Positions 17,334 through 26,673 are shown, counted from the stretch's first letter. The stretch is 64,000 nt of DNA from Chamaesiphon minutus PCC 6605 (GCF_000317145.1 NC_019697.1:1922001-1986000); one strand, 5' to 3'. The notes: generated from the sequence alone by a model not told the origin. Numbers and translations are program-made.

Positions 17334-18704
17334 ATGAGCAGATATTCCCAGCCAGCCAAACAGTCGATTCGCATTCTGCAAGGCTACGCCAACGGCAATG
17401 GCGATCGGTATTCTAGACTGCGGTGGCGGTTATTACTATCTTATTTAGCGGTCATGCTAGCAACATTTGGCATTTCTGGGCTAGCAACTTATGGGTTGTT
17501 TTTAAAAAGTTTGCATCGTGGCATGGACGATCGATTGAGCGTACTAGCCGATGGAGCGGCGCATAGTCTGACAGATGTGCAGAAACAATGGTTGACACAG
17601 GTGATGCGGAAGAGAGTCGATCCGACTCAGCTAGCACCGACACTCCCAATCGATAACGATGGAGATCTAGATATTTCTTGGCAAAATATGCGATCCCCCA
17701 GACAGAGAATTGAATGGTTTGATAAGCGTTCTCAGTTATTAGCAACCAGTGGGCGAACCTTTGATTTCGTTCCCTTACAACCCGATCGACCTTCTGCTCA
17801 CAACAATCAACTCTACTCGCTCACCCGATCGATTTATAAAAATATTAACGGGCAAAAGATGCTTCAGGGCTATATCCGAGTTAGTGAATCGGTAGAAGTA
17901 TTAGAAGGCGAATTAAGCTACTTACGATGGGTATTGGGATTAGGGGGAATTGTGGGATTGGGGCTAACGGGGCTGGGGAGCATCTGGTTAACTCAGCAGT
18001 CGCTTCAGCCAATTCAACGGAATTTACAGCAACTGCAACAGTTTACTGTTGATGCCTCCCATGAATTACGCAGCCCACTAACCGCTGTAAAAATTGAGGT
18101 TGATGGGCTGCGGAGCGATCTAGCAGATTTGCTGCCCGTCAATCGACATCGAGTTGAAGTAATCTCCAAAGGTATCGAACAAATCCGCTATCTGGTTGAA
18201 GATTTGTTGCTATTAACTCGGCTGGATGTGAATCTCGGTTCCCAAGAGCGGCAACTAATCGCGATCGACGAAATCTTAGAAGATCTGTTGGAATTACTTG
18301 AATCTCAGGCACAAAATAGACAAATCACCCTCAATTCCAAGCTGTTATCTCATGCTCATGTCAATGGAGATCGCACTCAGCTACCACGCCTGTTTCGGAA
18401 TTTGCTAGATAATGCCTTGAAGTATACACCTAGTGGTGGAAACATAACGGTAACGATGGATCGGGTAAAAGGTGCTGTTAATGTCAAAATTATCGATACG
18501 GGAGTGGGGATCGCTGAGGAACACTTGCCACTGGTGTTCGATCGATTTTGGCAAGCAGATATTGATGGCGCAGACGATCGCGGCGGCTTAGGTTTGGGAT
18601 TAGCGATTGCTCAGTCGATTGCCCGATCGCACCAAGGTGAGATTCGAGTTGATAGTCAGTTAGATCGGGGTAGTTGTTTCCACGTAAAACTGCCATTAGC
18701 TTAG
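17334..18704 (+). CDS. Sensor histidine kinase, second pair
   Basis: 456 residues. A membrane segment (about 33-55), a periplasmic sensor of about 140 residues and a second membrane segment (about 197-218) are followed by HisKA with VDASHELRSPLTAV (phospho-acceptor His) and a HATPase domain (NLLDNALKYTPSGG, DTGVGI, GLGLGLAIAQS). NrsS/RppB-like architecture. It should phosphorylate the regulator encoded just upstream. The signal is unknown; the neighbourhood (CDF and RND exporters) suggests a metal. Confidence 0.9.
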   Translation: MSRYSQPAKQSIRILQGYANGNGDRYSRLRWRLLLSYLAVMLATFGISGLATYGLFLKSLHRGMDDRLSVLADGAAHSLTDVQKQWLTQVMRKRVDPTQLAPTLPIDNDGDLDISWQNMRSPRQRIEWFDKRSQLLATSGRTFDFVPLQPDRPSAHNNQLYSLTRSIYKNINGQKMLQGYIRVSESVEVLEGELSYLRWVLGLGGIVGLGLTGLGSIWLTQQSLQPIQRNLQQLQQFTVDASHELRSPLTAVKIEVDGLRSDLADLLPVNRHRVEVISKGIEQIRYLVEDLLLLTRLDVNLGSQERQLIAIDEILEDLLELLESQAQNRQITLNSKLLSHAHVNGDRTQLPRLFRNLLDNALKYTPSGGNITVTMDRVKGAVNVKIIDTGVGIAEEHLPLVFDRFWQADIDGADDRGGLGLGLAIAQSIARSHQGEIRVDSQLDRGSCFHVKLPLA

Positions 18705-18814
18705 AATTATTCTTCCTCCCGACTTCCTTCCTTTTTTTCTATATACTGTGGGTACTCGATCGTCAAAACAGGCTGGATCGATACTTACCCCGATATACAC
18801 CCCCAACAATAGTT

Positions 18815-19249
18815 ATGGTGCGAATTTGGCAATTGTTGCGCGATCGGTTATTGCTAATGATGACCAATATTTATCAGATGGTTGCTACTTCAGCATCAAA
18901 TTCCACTGACGCACCAGAAACTTTTGTTGCTTTAATAGATCGATACTCTACAGCTCAAAAATCTGATTTGATGGTTTTAAAATTAATTGTTGAATTGACT
19001 AAAATTGCGATCGAAGCAGATAACTTAGATGCAGCAAAAACTGAATTTGCTGAGTTTGAGGCATATTGGCGACAGACAGCAGATTTGGTAAAGGCTGGTA
19101 ATATGGATGCTTATCACGCCATTGAAGATGTAACACGGTCGATAGCGAACGGCATTGCTAACCAGCAAAGTAATGAAATTTTATTAGCCAAATTACTAAA
19201 ACTTAGAGAGAGTATCGATCTAGCAAGTGATGTATTATCTTCAAATTAG
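18815..19249 (+). CDS. Helical protein, paralogue of the next gene
   Basis: About 144 residues from the ATG at 18815. A longer frame from a TTG at 18674 overlaps the kinase gene and is unlikely. The core (EADNLDAAKTEFAEFEAYWRQTADLVKAGNMDAYHAIEDVTRSI.. IANQQSNEILLAKLLKLRESI) aligns along its length with the lipoprotein at 19341. The AAK.EF..FE..W..... .Y.AIE pattern resembles the periplasmic helical domain found before some FTR1-type iron permeases (family memory, moderate certainty). No clear signal peptide, only a hydrophobic N terminus. Function unknown. Confidence 0.6.
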   Translation: MVRIWQLLRDRLLLMMTNIYQMVATSASNSTDAPETFVALIDRYSTAQKSDLMVLKLIVELTKIAIEADNLDAAKTEFAEFEAYWRQTADLVKAGNMDAYHAIEDVTRSIANGIANQQSNEILLAKLLKLRESIDLASDVLSSN

Positions 19250-19340
19250 ATCGACCAAGGTTTCTAAAACTATACTTTGGAGGATCGCACATAGAACCAC
19301 TCCAACCCAACCCACTCTCGATTTACAATAACATTCATTA

Positions 19341-19790
19341 ATGGATATGAAAATTTTACAACTTTTCTGTGGTAGCCTAATGGCTTTTAGCATCACTAGC
19401 TGTACGAACAAACCAGCCTCAGTCGAAAATTCGATCGCGACAACAAAAGCAGTCACTTCAGCACCGCAAAATAAAGCATCTGGTTTTACTGCTTTGCTAG
19501 AAGTAATTGGATCGACTGAAAAAGCGATCGAAGCAGGTAAATTAGATGGAGCAAAAATTGAATTTGCTAAATTTGAAAACTCATGGAAAACGGTAGAAGA
19601 TGGAGTTAAGTCTAAATCTGCTGATACATATAAAGCGATTGAGAATGAAGTGGGATTAGTAAATAGTGGCATCGCCAGCAAACAAAGCAAGAATATATTA
19701 CTAGCTAACTTGCAAAAACTTAAGCAAAGCATCATCAAAGCTAGTCAACAGCAAAGTGCTAGCAATTTTAAAGTTAGTAATCTTATCTAG
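19341..19790 (+). CDS. Helical lipoprotein, paralogue of the preceding gene
   Basis: 149 residues. Signal sequence with lipobox ITSC (Cys at residue 21), so a lipid-anchored periplasmic protein. The C-terminal helical domain (EAGKLDGAKIEFAKFENSWKTVEDGVKSKSADTYKAIENEV.. IASKQSKNILLANLQKLKQSI) matches the product of 18815. Start could also be the ATG six bases downstream. A similarity to the N-terminal region of FTR1-like iron transporters is suspected. The tandem pair is likely a duplication, one copy keeping the lipid anchor. Confidence 0.7.
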   Translation: MDMKILQLFCGSLMAFSITSCTNKPASVENSIATTKAVTSAPQNKASGFTALLEVIGSTEKAIEAGKLDGAKIEFAKFENSWKTVEDGVKSKSADTYKAIENEVGLVNSGIASKQSKNILLANLQKLKQSIIKASQQQSASNFKVSNLI

Positions 19791-19950
19791 CTACTAATTT
19801 CAAATAAGCTGTTATATATCTATTTTTTTGACTCAATTGCTTACAACAATGGGTCTAGAGTGCCCATAGAGTGGTTTTAATATCAGAAGCTTATTAGAAT
19901 ATCAGTGCTAAAGCACTATATAATTTGACAATCGAGCAGGGTTACTAGCG

Positions 19951-20247
19951 ATGTTTTTTTCATCTAATTTAAAACGTTTATTTCGCAAATATCACCGTGG
20001 CTTGGCTTCGATTATTTTTATCCCCTTGATTTTGACTGTTGTTACAGGGACGATTGCAACTATTGTGACAGAATGGCAATTAAATTTAGGGGTTTCACGG
20101 AGTCTTTTAATGGAAATTCACACGGGTGAAATTTTTCATCTCAAAGCAATTTATCCTGTGCTTAATGGGGTCGGGACACTTGGACTGTTAATTACAGGGA
20201 TTACCATGACTGGTTTATTCAATCGCAAGAAAAATTATATAGACTAG
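19951..20247 (+). CDS. Small PepSY-associated-like membrane protein
   Basis: 98 residues with two hydrophobic helices (about 17-40 and 72-90). The start RKYHRGLASIIFIPLILTVVTG and the HTGEIFHL segment look like the membrane part of PepSY-associated proteins, but the PepSY domains are missing. It ends 7 bp before the CDF transporter and may be co-transcribed with it. Confidence 0.6.
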   Translation: MFFSSNLKRLFRKYHRGLASIIFIPLILTVVTGTIATIVTEWQLNLGVSRSLLMEIHTGEIFHLKAIYPVLNGVGTLGLLITGITMTGLFNRKKNYID

Positions 20248-20254
20248 TAAACTG

Positions 20255-21154
20255 ATGAGCTTTCAAACTGCGCGACCGTATACATTTTTGTCGATCGGGG
20301 CTGCGCTGATGACGATCGCGTTAAAAACTGGAGCCTATTTTTTGACTGGCTCGGTGGGACTATTATCTGATGCTTTGGAATCTGGGATCAATTTAGTGGC
20401 TGCACTAGCCGCATTTTGGGCACTGTCCTTCGCTGCAACTCCCGCCGACGAAGATCATCCCTTCGGGCATAATAAGGCGGAATATTTTTCGAGTGGCTTG
20501 GAAAGTATTCTGATTTTCATTGCCGCAATCGGGATTGCTGTAGTAGCGGTGGGACGATTGTCTTCGCCCCAACCGCTCGAACAGCTTGGTGTGGGGTTGT
20601 TCCTGACATTAGTTGCCACTGCGATTAATGGTGGGGTAGCGTGGATTCTATTGCGGGCGGGGCGGCGATTGCGATCGATTACGCTGCGTGCTGATGCCCA
20701 CCATTTATTTACCGATGTCTGGACTTCTGGCGGTGTCATTCTGGGGATTTTTCTCGTCAAACTGACGGGTTGGCTGATTCTCGATCCGATAATTGCCCTA
20801 TGTGTGGCGGTAAGTATCCTCGTGTCGGGAGTAAAAATGCTCCAAGAAACAGGCGCGGGGTTGTTGGATACATCGTTACCAGTAAAGGAACGCAGTCGAA
20901 TTACGCATATTTTTAGTAGGCACGAACCGCAAGGTATCCGCTTTCACGCTCTCCGCACGCGAGTATCTGGTTCGCGACGATTTGTGACGTTTCACGTATT
21001 GGTACCAGGAAATTGGACGGTACAACAAGGGCACGATCTCTGTGAAGATGTCGAAGCAGCGATCGTCGAGGCATTACCAGGTACTAATGTAGTTTCGCAC
21101 ATGGAGCCGCTCGAAGATCCCAAATCCTGGACGGATCTAGAACTCGATCGATAA
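20255..21154 (+). CDS. Cation diffusion facilitator (CDF) family transporter
   Basis: 299 residues. Six membrane helices with the family's metal-site residues: GSVGLLSDALESGINLVAA (TM2) and ADAHHLFTDVWTSGGVI (TM5). A DEDHPFGHNKAEYFSSGLE loop and a C-terminal cytoplasmic domain (about 205-299) follow. CDF proteins exchange protons for Zn, Fe, Co, Mn or Ni at the inner membrane. TM2 has SD..ES in place of the common HxxxD/DxxxD pattern, so specificity is not obvious. It fits the metal-efflux setting. Confidence 0.88.
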   Translation: MSFQTARPYTFLSIGAALMTIALKTGAYFLTGSVGLLSDALESGINLVAALAAFWALSFAATPADEDHPFGHNKAEYFSSGLESILIFIAAIGIAVVAVGRLSSPQPLEQLGVGLFLTLVATAINGGVAWILLRAGRRLRSITLRADAHHLFTDVWTSGGVILGIFLVKLTGWLILDPIIALCVAVSILVSGVKMLQETGAGLLDTSLPVKERSRITHIFSRHEPQGIRFHALRTRVSGSRRFVTFHVLVPGNWTVQQGHDLCEDVEAAIVEALPGTNVVSHMEPLEDPKSWTDLELDR

Positions 21155-21687
21155 TTTGGCTTTTTAAAATTGGCGATCGACAACCGCATTTGCCGTAAGA
21201 TCCGATGCAACTTGCCCTACTCTCAGGTTCGAGGTTCTTTTCAACTAAATATTCAGTTTTCAGTAGATGATTGGACTGGCTGCACTCAAAATCAAATATT
21301 TGTTTATTTTTAAAATATTTTAGATCTTTCCGAGTTCTTAACTTTTATTACCTAACATCAGTAGCATTGGACATACATTTAGGAACTTACCCGATGAAAC
21401 CCTTAGTAGAAAACAATCTCGTTCGCTATTTACCTGTGTTGCCCCGCACAGTCACCTTAAAGTGACTGAATTTGAAGATGGTCGAACCAATAATGATAGG
21501 GGAAAACACTCTTAGACATTGGAAGTTAAAGCCATCTAATTACAGTCGATCGATAGTTTTTATCTTCATAGGGTGGTGATAATTACGATCGATCGATTTA
21601 TTTATAAAGATTGAGAATAATCCCAACTAAATCATTCAAATTAAGTACCGACAGCAGATCGAAACTTAATCGAGAGGAAATATATTG
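21155..21687. other. Intergenic stretch with a possible 23-codon ORF
   Basis: No gene of normal size. An ATG at 21394 with AGGAA nine bases upstream opens a 23-residue frame (MKPLVENNLVRYLPVLPRTV...) that stops at 21465. The stop lies inside a 7-bp hairpin (CAGTCAC / GTGACTG, 21449-21468). This could be a microprotein or leader peptide, but a chance ORF is as likely. Confidence 0.3.
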
Positions 21688-22695
21688 ATGAATATTTTAC
21701 TAACAAGTGTTGGCAGAAGAGTCGAACTACTCAAAGCTTTTCGGAGATCGATGAGCCAATTTAACATCAATGGTAAGATAATTGCTGCCGATTCAAAGCA
21801 AAATGCTCCGGCTTGTTTTATTGCCGATGCAGCCGAACTCGTACCTAAAATTAACGATCCTACTTATATCGACAGTTTACTAGATATTTGCACTTTCTAT
21901 TCGATCGATCTACTGATTCCGTTAATTGACACCGAACTGCATCTCCTATCACTCCATCAACAGCAGTTTCGAGATCGGCGTGTAACTCTACTCGTTTCAT
22001 CGGTAGCAACAAATGAGATTTGCTATAGCAAAAATAAGACAAGTATCTTCTTTGAGAAAATTGGTGTTAAAACACCTAAGATTTATAAATTAGATGAAGT
22101 TACCGAGCTAGATTTACCACTGATAATCAAACCCGACACTGGTAGTTCTAGTGTTGGCGTATATGAGGTTCGGAATCAATTAGAGCTAGAATTCTTCTCA
22201 AATTATGTCGAAGATGCGATCGTTCAGGAGCTAATCGCTGGTGAAGAATATACAATCGATGTCTTAGTTGATTTTCAAGGTCGGGTAATATCGATCGTCC
22301 CCAGATTAAGAATAGAAACTAGAGCAGGTGAAATTAGTAAAGGAATTACTGTCAAAAATCCGGCTTTAATTGCCGCAGCAAAACAGGTAGTCGAGTCTTT
22401 ACCTGGAGCGATCGGTTGTATTACAGTACAGTGCTTTTTACAGCCCGATGGTGAAATTGTATTTATCGAAATTAACCCGCGTTTTGGTGGGGGCTATCCT
22501 CTATCTTATCGAGCTGGAGCGGATTTCCCTGGCTGGCTGATGCAGTTATGCACGGGTAAATATCCTCAAGTAGCGATCGATGAATGGGAAGATGGTTTGG
22601 CAATGTTGCGTTATGATGATGCCATTTTTGTCAAGGCTGATGGCTTTTTATTTAACTATAACCCAGCACAAATTTCTGTCGAAGTTACAAATTAA
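21688..22695 (+). CDS. ATP-grasp ligase, CarB-like
   Basis: 335 residues from the ATG at 21688 (a TTG three bases earlier is also possible), with GAGAGG about 15 bases upstream. N-terminal Rossmann-like pre-grasp domain (NILLTSVGRRVELLKAF), then an ATP-grasp fold: LIIKPDTGSSSVGV (ATP-binding Lys and Gly loop), EEYTIDVLVD, and the metal-binding VFIEINPRFGGGYP. Such proteins form amide or peptide bonds between a carboxylate and an amine using ATP. The substrate is unknown. It is 65 bp upstream of the second RND pump but no functional link is evident. Confidence 0.8.
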   Translation: MNILLTSVGRRVELLKAFRRSMSQFNINGKIIAADSKQNAPACFIADAAELVPKINDPTYIDSLLDICTFYSIDLLIPLIDTELHLLSLHQQQFRDRRVTLLVSSVATNEICYSKNKTSIFFEKIGVKTPKIYKLDEVTELDLPLIIKPDTGSSSVGVYEVRNQLELEFFSNYVEDAIVQELIAGEEYTIDVLVDFQGRVISIVPRLRIETRAGEISKGITVKNPALIAAAKQVVESLPGAIGCITVQCFLQPDGEIVFIEINPRFGGGYPLSYRAGADFPGWLMQLCTGKYPQVAIDEWEDGLAMLRYDDAIFVKADGFLFNYNPAQISVEVTN

Positions 22696-22760
22696 TATTA
22701 CAAGTATTGTAATCCATATCCACAGGTACGTTTTTTTATCAAATCGCTAAATACTATCTG

Positions 22761-25700
22761 ATGCTTAATACAATTGTTAAATGGTCGATCGCCCAACGTT
22801 GGTTAATAGTCATCGCATCCCTCCTAATTAGTCTCTGGGGTTGGCGGGTACTCGGACAAATGCCCTTAGATGTGTTCCCCAGCTTTGCGCCGCCGCAGGT
22901 AGAAATTCAAGCCGATGCGCCTGGATTAGCACCCGAAGAAGTAGAATCACTGGTAACACGCCCGATCGAGAGTGCTATCAATGGTACTCCTGGTTTAGAA
23001 TCCCTGCGCTCTTCCTCTGCCGTCGGGATTGCTTCAGTCAAGGCTGTATTTAGCTTACAAACAGATATTTATCGCGCTCGTCAACTAGTCACCGAACGGC
23101 TTCAACGGGTACAAAGTGTTTTACCCAAAGGTGTCGGACAACCAGAGATTTTGCCCGTTAGTTCGCCGTTGGGTTGGACGGTGAAATATGCTTTTTCGGG
23201 TAACGATATGATGGAAGTCTGGCGGGCTGTGAATTGGGATGTCCGCAACCGACTATTAGCCGTCCCAGGGGTAAGTAATGTCTTCCTTTACGGTGGCGAT
23301 GAGCGTCAATATCAGGTGCTCATCGATCCAGATAAGTTGAAGGCATTTAACGTCTCTGTTGCTGACGTTACCAAGGCTGTCCAGAATTCTAATGCTAACG
23401 TGCCTGGGGGATTTTTGATTAGTCCCGATCGAGAGATGTTAGTGCGGGGGATTGGTAGAATTCAATCGATCGAACAACTCCAAAAATCGGCAATTAAAGC
23501 CATTAATGGCGCACCAGTATTACTCGAACAAGTTGCCGATGTTAAAATTGCCCCAGCCCTGCGCCGTGGTGATGGATTATTTCGCGGTAAACGGGCGTTA
23601 ATTTTGACCGTAACTAAGCAGCCAGTAGCCGACACGCCGACGGTAGTTAAAGCTGTCGAAGCAGCAATGGCGGAGCTAAAAGCAGGATTACCTCAAGATG
23701 TCACATTTACAAAAACTTTCGACCAAGATCTATTTATTGAAGCCTCAATTAAAAACGTTGAAGAGGCTTTACGAGATGGGACGATTATTGTCTCTGCAAT
23801 TCTGATTATCTTCCTGATGAACTGGCGGACAGTGCTAATTAGTTTAAGTGCTTTACCACTATCCCTATTGCTAGGATTAATTATTCTAAATTGGACGGGA
23901 CAGGGTTTAAATACCATGACTCTGGGTGGTTTGGTAGTAGCAATTGGCTCGGTAGTTGATGATGCGATCGTCGATATGGAAAATGTCTATCGACGGTTGC
24001 GAGAAAATCAAGTTGCTACTAATCCAAAACCACCTTTGCAAGTCGTATTTGACGGCTCGGTGGAAGTTAGAGTCAGCGTGTTATTTTCGACAGTAATTAT
24101 TGCTGTCGTCTTCGCTCCGATATTTGTTTTATCAGGCGTAGAAGGACGGATCTTTACTCCAATGGGGATGGCTTATCTACTCTCAATTTTGGCATCTACA
24201 TTAGTTGCCTTGACGCTCACACCTGCCCTTTGTGCGCTACTTTTAGCCAATCGCAGACTACCTAGTTCCGAAACTTTTGTCGAGAAAATGGCACACCGTT
24301 TCTATCGACCACTGCTGCTCCTAGCGATGAAATTTCCTAAGATAGTCTTGGGGATATCCCTAGCCGGATTTGTGGCTGCAATGGTCATTCTACCTGGCTT
24401 AGGAAAGGTATTTTTACCAGAGTTCCAAGATCGATCGCTAGTCAATGCACTCACACTTTATCCTGGGCAATCCTTGGAATCTACCGACCAAGCGGCAATC
24501 GCGGTAATGTCTGCATTTAAAGATGATAAACGATTTGATACCATCCAGTTTCGAGCGGGTTTTGCTCAAGGTGATGCGGATGTGGCTGGTGTGAATTCTG
24601 GTGAATTAGATGTCCAAATTAGTGAAGAGGGCGACAAAGATCGCGAAAAAACGATCGCTAGTCTCAGAACGGAACTCAACAAATTACCTGGAGTGGCTAC
24701 CAATATTGGCGGCTTTATTTCGCACCGGATGGATGAGATTTTATCGGGTGTCAGAAGTGCGATCGCGGTGAAGATATATGGCCCAGAATTACCCGAACTT
24801 CGCAAGATTGGGCAACAAATCCAAGCTGCGATGGGCGGAGTTTCAGGAATAGTCGATCTTCAATTGGAACCGCAGATCCCTGTTAAACAAGTCGAAATTA
24901 AATTCGATCGAGCCGCCGCTGCACGGTATGGTTTGAGTATCGGCGACTTAGCCGAAACGATCGAAACTGGGCTAAATGGACGCACTGTATCGCAAGTATT
25001 GGAAAAGCAACAAACATTTAATCTAGTGGTGTGGCTGGATGAGAAATATCGCAATAATTTGGACGTATTAGGTAATTTACTCATCGATATTCCTGGCGGT
25101 CAAAAAATCCCACTCGCGCAAGTTGCCAAAGTAGAGTATGGTAATGGCCCCAGTACGATTAATCGGGAGAATGTATCGAGACTAATTATTGTTTCCGCCA
25201 ACGTGAGCGGTAGAGACTTAGGCTCGGTAATTGCCGACGTGCGATCGAAAGTCAAAGAAATTACCCTCCCCAGCGGCTATTACATCCAATTCGGCGGACA
25301 ATTTCAAGCCCAAGAGCAAGCAACTCAAACTCTAATTATCGCTGGATCGTTTTCTCTGGTCGCGATCGCAATTCTGATCTATTTTGCTGTCAATTCCATT
25401 CCTGCCACGCTGATGATTATGATTAATCTCCCACTCGCCCTCATCGGTGGCGTAATTGCTGTTGCTAGTAGTGGAGGGATTATCTCAGTTGCGTCAATGG
25501 TGGGCTTTATTACTTTGTTTGGAGTCGCCACCCGTAACGGATTGCTACTCGTCGATAACTATAATCATCGACTGGCTGAAGGACTTCCATTAAGAGAAGT
25601 AATTGTCGAAGGTTCGATGGAAAGGTTGGTAGCAATTCTGCTGACTGCGCTAGCTTCCGCCCTGGGGATGGTACCGCTAGTAATTGGTTCTGGTGCTGGT

Positions 25701-25868
25701 AAAGAGATTTTACAACCATTGGCGGTGGTGGTGTTGGGGGGATTATTTACTTCGACTGCGCTCACGCTGCTAGTCTTACCTGCGCTCTATTCACTATTTG
25801 GTCGATTTATTGTGAAGAAGAATAGCGAACAGAATCACAATCTAAGTGCGATCGCAGAACTGGACTGA
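22761..25868 (+). CDS. Second CusA-like HME-family RND efflux pump
   Basis: 1035 residues, clearly paralogous to the pump at 11830 (MPLDVFPSFAPPQVEIQADAPGLAPEEV start, FLPEFQ motif, IGGF..HRMDE.LSGVRS). TM4 signature AIGSVVDDAIVDMENVYRRL has the Asp pair. No adaptor gene adjoins it, so it may share the CusB-like and TolC-like partners encoded at 7.4-11.3 kb, or be orphaned. Full length and free of frame breaks. Metal specificity cannot be assigned. Confidence 0.88.
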   Translation: MLNTIVKWSIAQRWLIVIASLLISLWGWRVLGQMPLDVFPSFAPPQVEIQADAPGLAPEEVESLVTRPIESAINGTPGLESLRSSSAVGIASVKAVFSLQTDIYRARQLVTERLQRVQSVLPKGVGQPEILPVSSPLGWTVKYAFSGNDMMEVWRAVNWDVRNRLLAVPGVSNVFLYGGDERQYQVLIDPDKLKAFNVSVADVTKAVQNSNANVPGGFLISPDREMLVRGIGRIQSIEQLQKSAIKAINGAPVLLEQVADVKIAPALRRGDGLFRGKRALILTVTKQPVADTPTVVKAVEAAMAELKAGLPQDVTFTKTFDQDLFIEASIKNVEEALRDGTIIVSAILIIFLMNWRTVLISLSALPLSLLLGLIILNWTGQGLNTMTLGGLVVAIGSVVDDAIVDMENVYRRLRENQVATNPKPPLQVVFDGSVEVRVSVLFSTVIIAVVFAPIFVLSGVEGRIFTPMGMAYLLSILASTLVALTLTPALCALLLANRRLPSSETFVEKMAHRFYRPLLLLAMKFPKIVLGISLAGFVAAMVILPGLGKVFLPEFQDRSLVNALTLYPGQSLESTDQAAIAVMSAFKDDKRFDTIQFRAGFAQGDADVAGVNSGELDVQISEEGDKDREKTIASLRTELNKLPGVATNIGGFISHRMDEILSGVRSAIAVKIYGPELPELRKIGQQIQAAMGGVSGIVDLQLEPQIPVKQVEIKFDRAAAARYGLSIGDLAETIETGLNGRTVSQVLEKQQTFNLVVWLDEKYRNNLDVLGNLLIDIPGGQKIPLAQVAKVEYGNGPSTINRENVSRLIIVSANVSGRDLGSVIADVRSKVKEITLPSGYYIQFGGQFQAQEQATQTLIIAGSFSLVAIAILIYFAVNSIPATLMIMINLPLALIGGVIAVASSGGIISVASMVGFITLFGVATRNGLLLVDNYNHRLAEGLPLREVIVEGSMERLVAILLTALASALGMVPLVIGSGAGKEILQPLAVVVLGGLFTSTALTLLVLPALYSLFGRFIVKKNSEQNHNLSAIAELD

Positions 25869-25903
25869 TTATGTATTTTGTAATTATTATTTATCGATCG
25901 AAA

Positions 25904-25919
25904 TTTCATCTAAATTTCA
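25904..25919 (+). promoter_or_regulatory. TTTCA direct repeat (site 6)
   Basis: TTTCA at 25904-25908 and 25915-25919, 11 bp apart, lie 48 bp upstream of the small PPYDDPLY protein. The context AAATTTCATCTAAATTTCAT is the cleanest two-unit form of the motif. Confidence 0.55.
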
Positions 25920-25966
25920 TAATAAACAATTATAGTGATTAGTATCCGAGTTAGAAGATCGTAATA

Positions 25967-26137
25967 ATGATAAAAAATCTTACTAAAACAACGTTGATTA
26001 ATGCGTTTCCCATCGATCGAACCGCTAAAATTTTAGGATTGCGTTTGTGGAAGAAATTAGATGGTCAGCGATTGGTCATCGATCGCACAGTTGAAGAAAC
26101 CGATCCTATTCCTCCCTATGACGATCCTTTATATTGA
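25967..26137 (+). CDS. 56-residue protein with a PPYDDPLY C terminus
   Basis: ATG at 25967, stop TGA at 26135-26137. No signal peptide or membrane helix. A middle motif, IDRTAKILGLRLWKKLDG, and the C terminus VEETDPIPPYDDPLY are shared with the product of 53547 (TDRIAKIPGLRVWSKF... VEEIDDVPPYDDPLY). Conservation of both motifs between two loci 27 kb apart shows this is a real gene family even though it is very short. A TTTCA-repeat site lies 48 bp upstream, so this copy is likely co-regulated with the metal-efflux genes. Function unknown; the invariant acidic/aromatic tail could be a binding peptide. Confidence 0.75.
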   Translation: MIKNLTKTTLINAFPIDRTAKILGLRLWKKLDGQRLVIDRTVEETDPIPPYDDPLY

Positions 26138-26421
26138 TAGATTGAAGTTTTATCTATCAATTGGGTGCGCTCTTCTTGAAATAGATAGATTTATTCAATC
26201 CTCTCTACACCGATCGCATACCGAAAGTCTTCGCTCAAACTGAGCGTAAAATTTACATGCAAGATGGCTCGATTTGACTAAAGATGTTTAATTGAGTTTG
26301 ACGGCTTCGTCAATGAGGGGGGTGTCTTTATTTTATATACGGGCAGGGTGGTACCAGCACCCCCTCATCCAGGGAGCGAGTTAAATGAAGAAATAGTTTT
26401 AGATAAATCGACTTTATTGAA
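26138..26421. other. Intergenic stretch
   Basis: No gene or clear signal seen. It contains a run around 26320-26385 with GGGGGG and CCCCC tracts but no strong hairpin with a T-tract. Confidence 0.4.
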
Positions 26422-26673
26422 ATGGACGGTTCAACGGTGACAGGTTTAGAAATCTATCGCAAATTAGAGCAAGAAAGATATGACTATTTAACTCTAACTG
26501 AACAAAAAGTAATTCGTCTTGGTGCTGCGGCCATCGCTTGTCAGAATGGGATAAAAGAATACAAAAAGCTAGGACAGACAGATAATTTTGACACAATGAA
26601 AGTTATGCTGGAGGACTTTCGTTATCGACTAGAAATAGCGATCGCCCAGCTACCGGAAGATAATATTCAGTAA
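26422..26673 (+). CDS. Small hypothetical protein
   Basis: 83 residues, predicted mostly alpha-helical, soluble, with charged heptad-like segments (KLEQERYDYLTLTEQKVIRLG; MKVMLEDFRYRLEIAIAQL). No recognised family and no clear ribosome-binding site. The codon pattern is normal for the region, and it is not antisense to a known gene, so it is probably real. Confidence 0.5.
   Translation: MDGSTVTGLEIYRKLEQERYDYLTLTEQKVIRLGAAAIACQNGIKEYKKLGQTDNFDTMKVMLEDFRYRLEIAIAQLPEDNIQ

Noticed and set aside
17381-17400. GGCTACGCCAACG in the second kinase gene as a dispersed repeat
   Set aside because: Only 13 bases match and the TCTCC/GGAGA part is missing. It fits ordinary coding sequence (QGYANGNGD).
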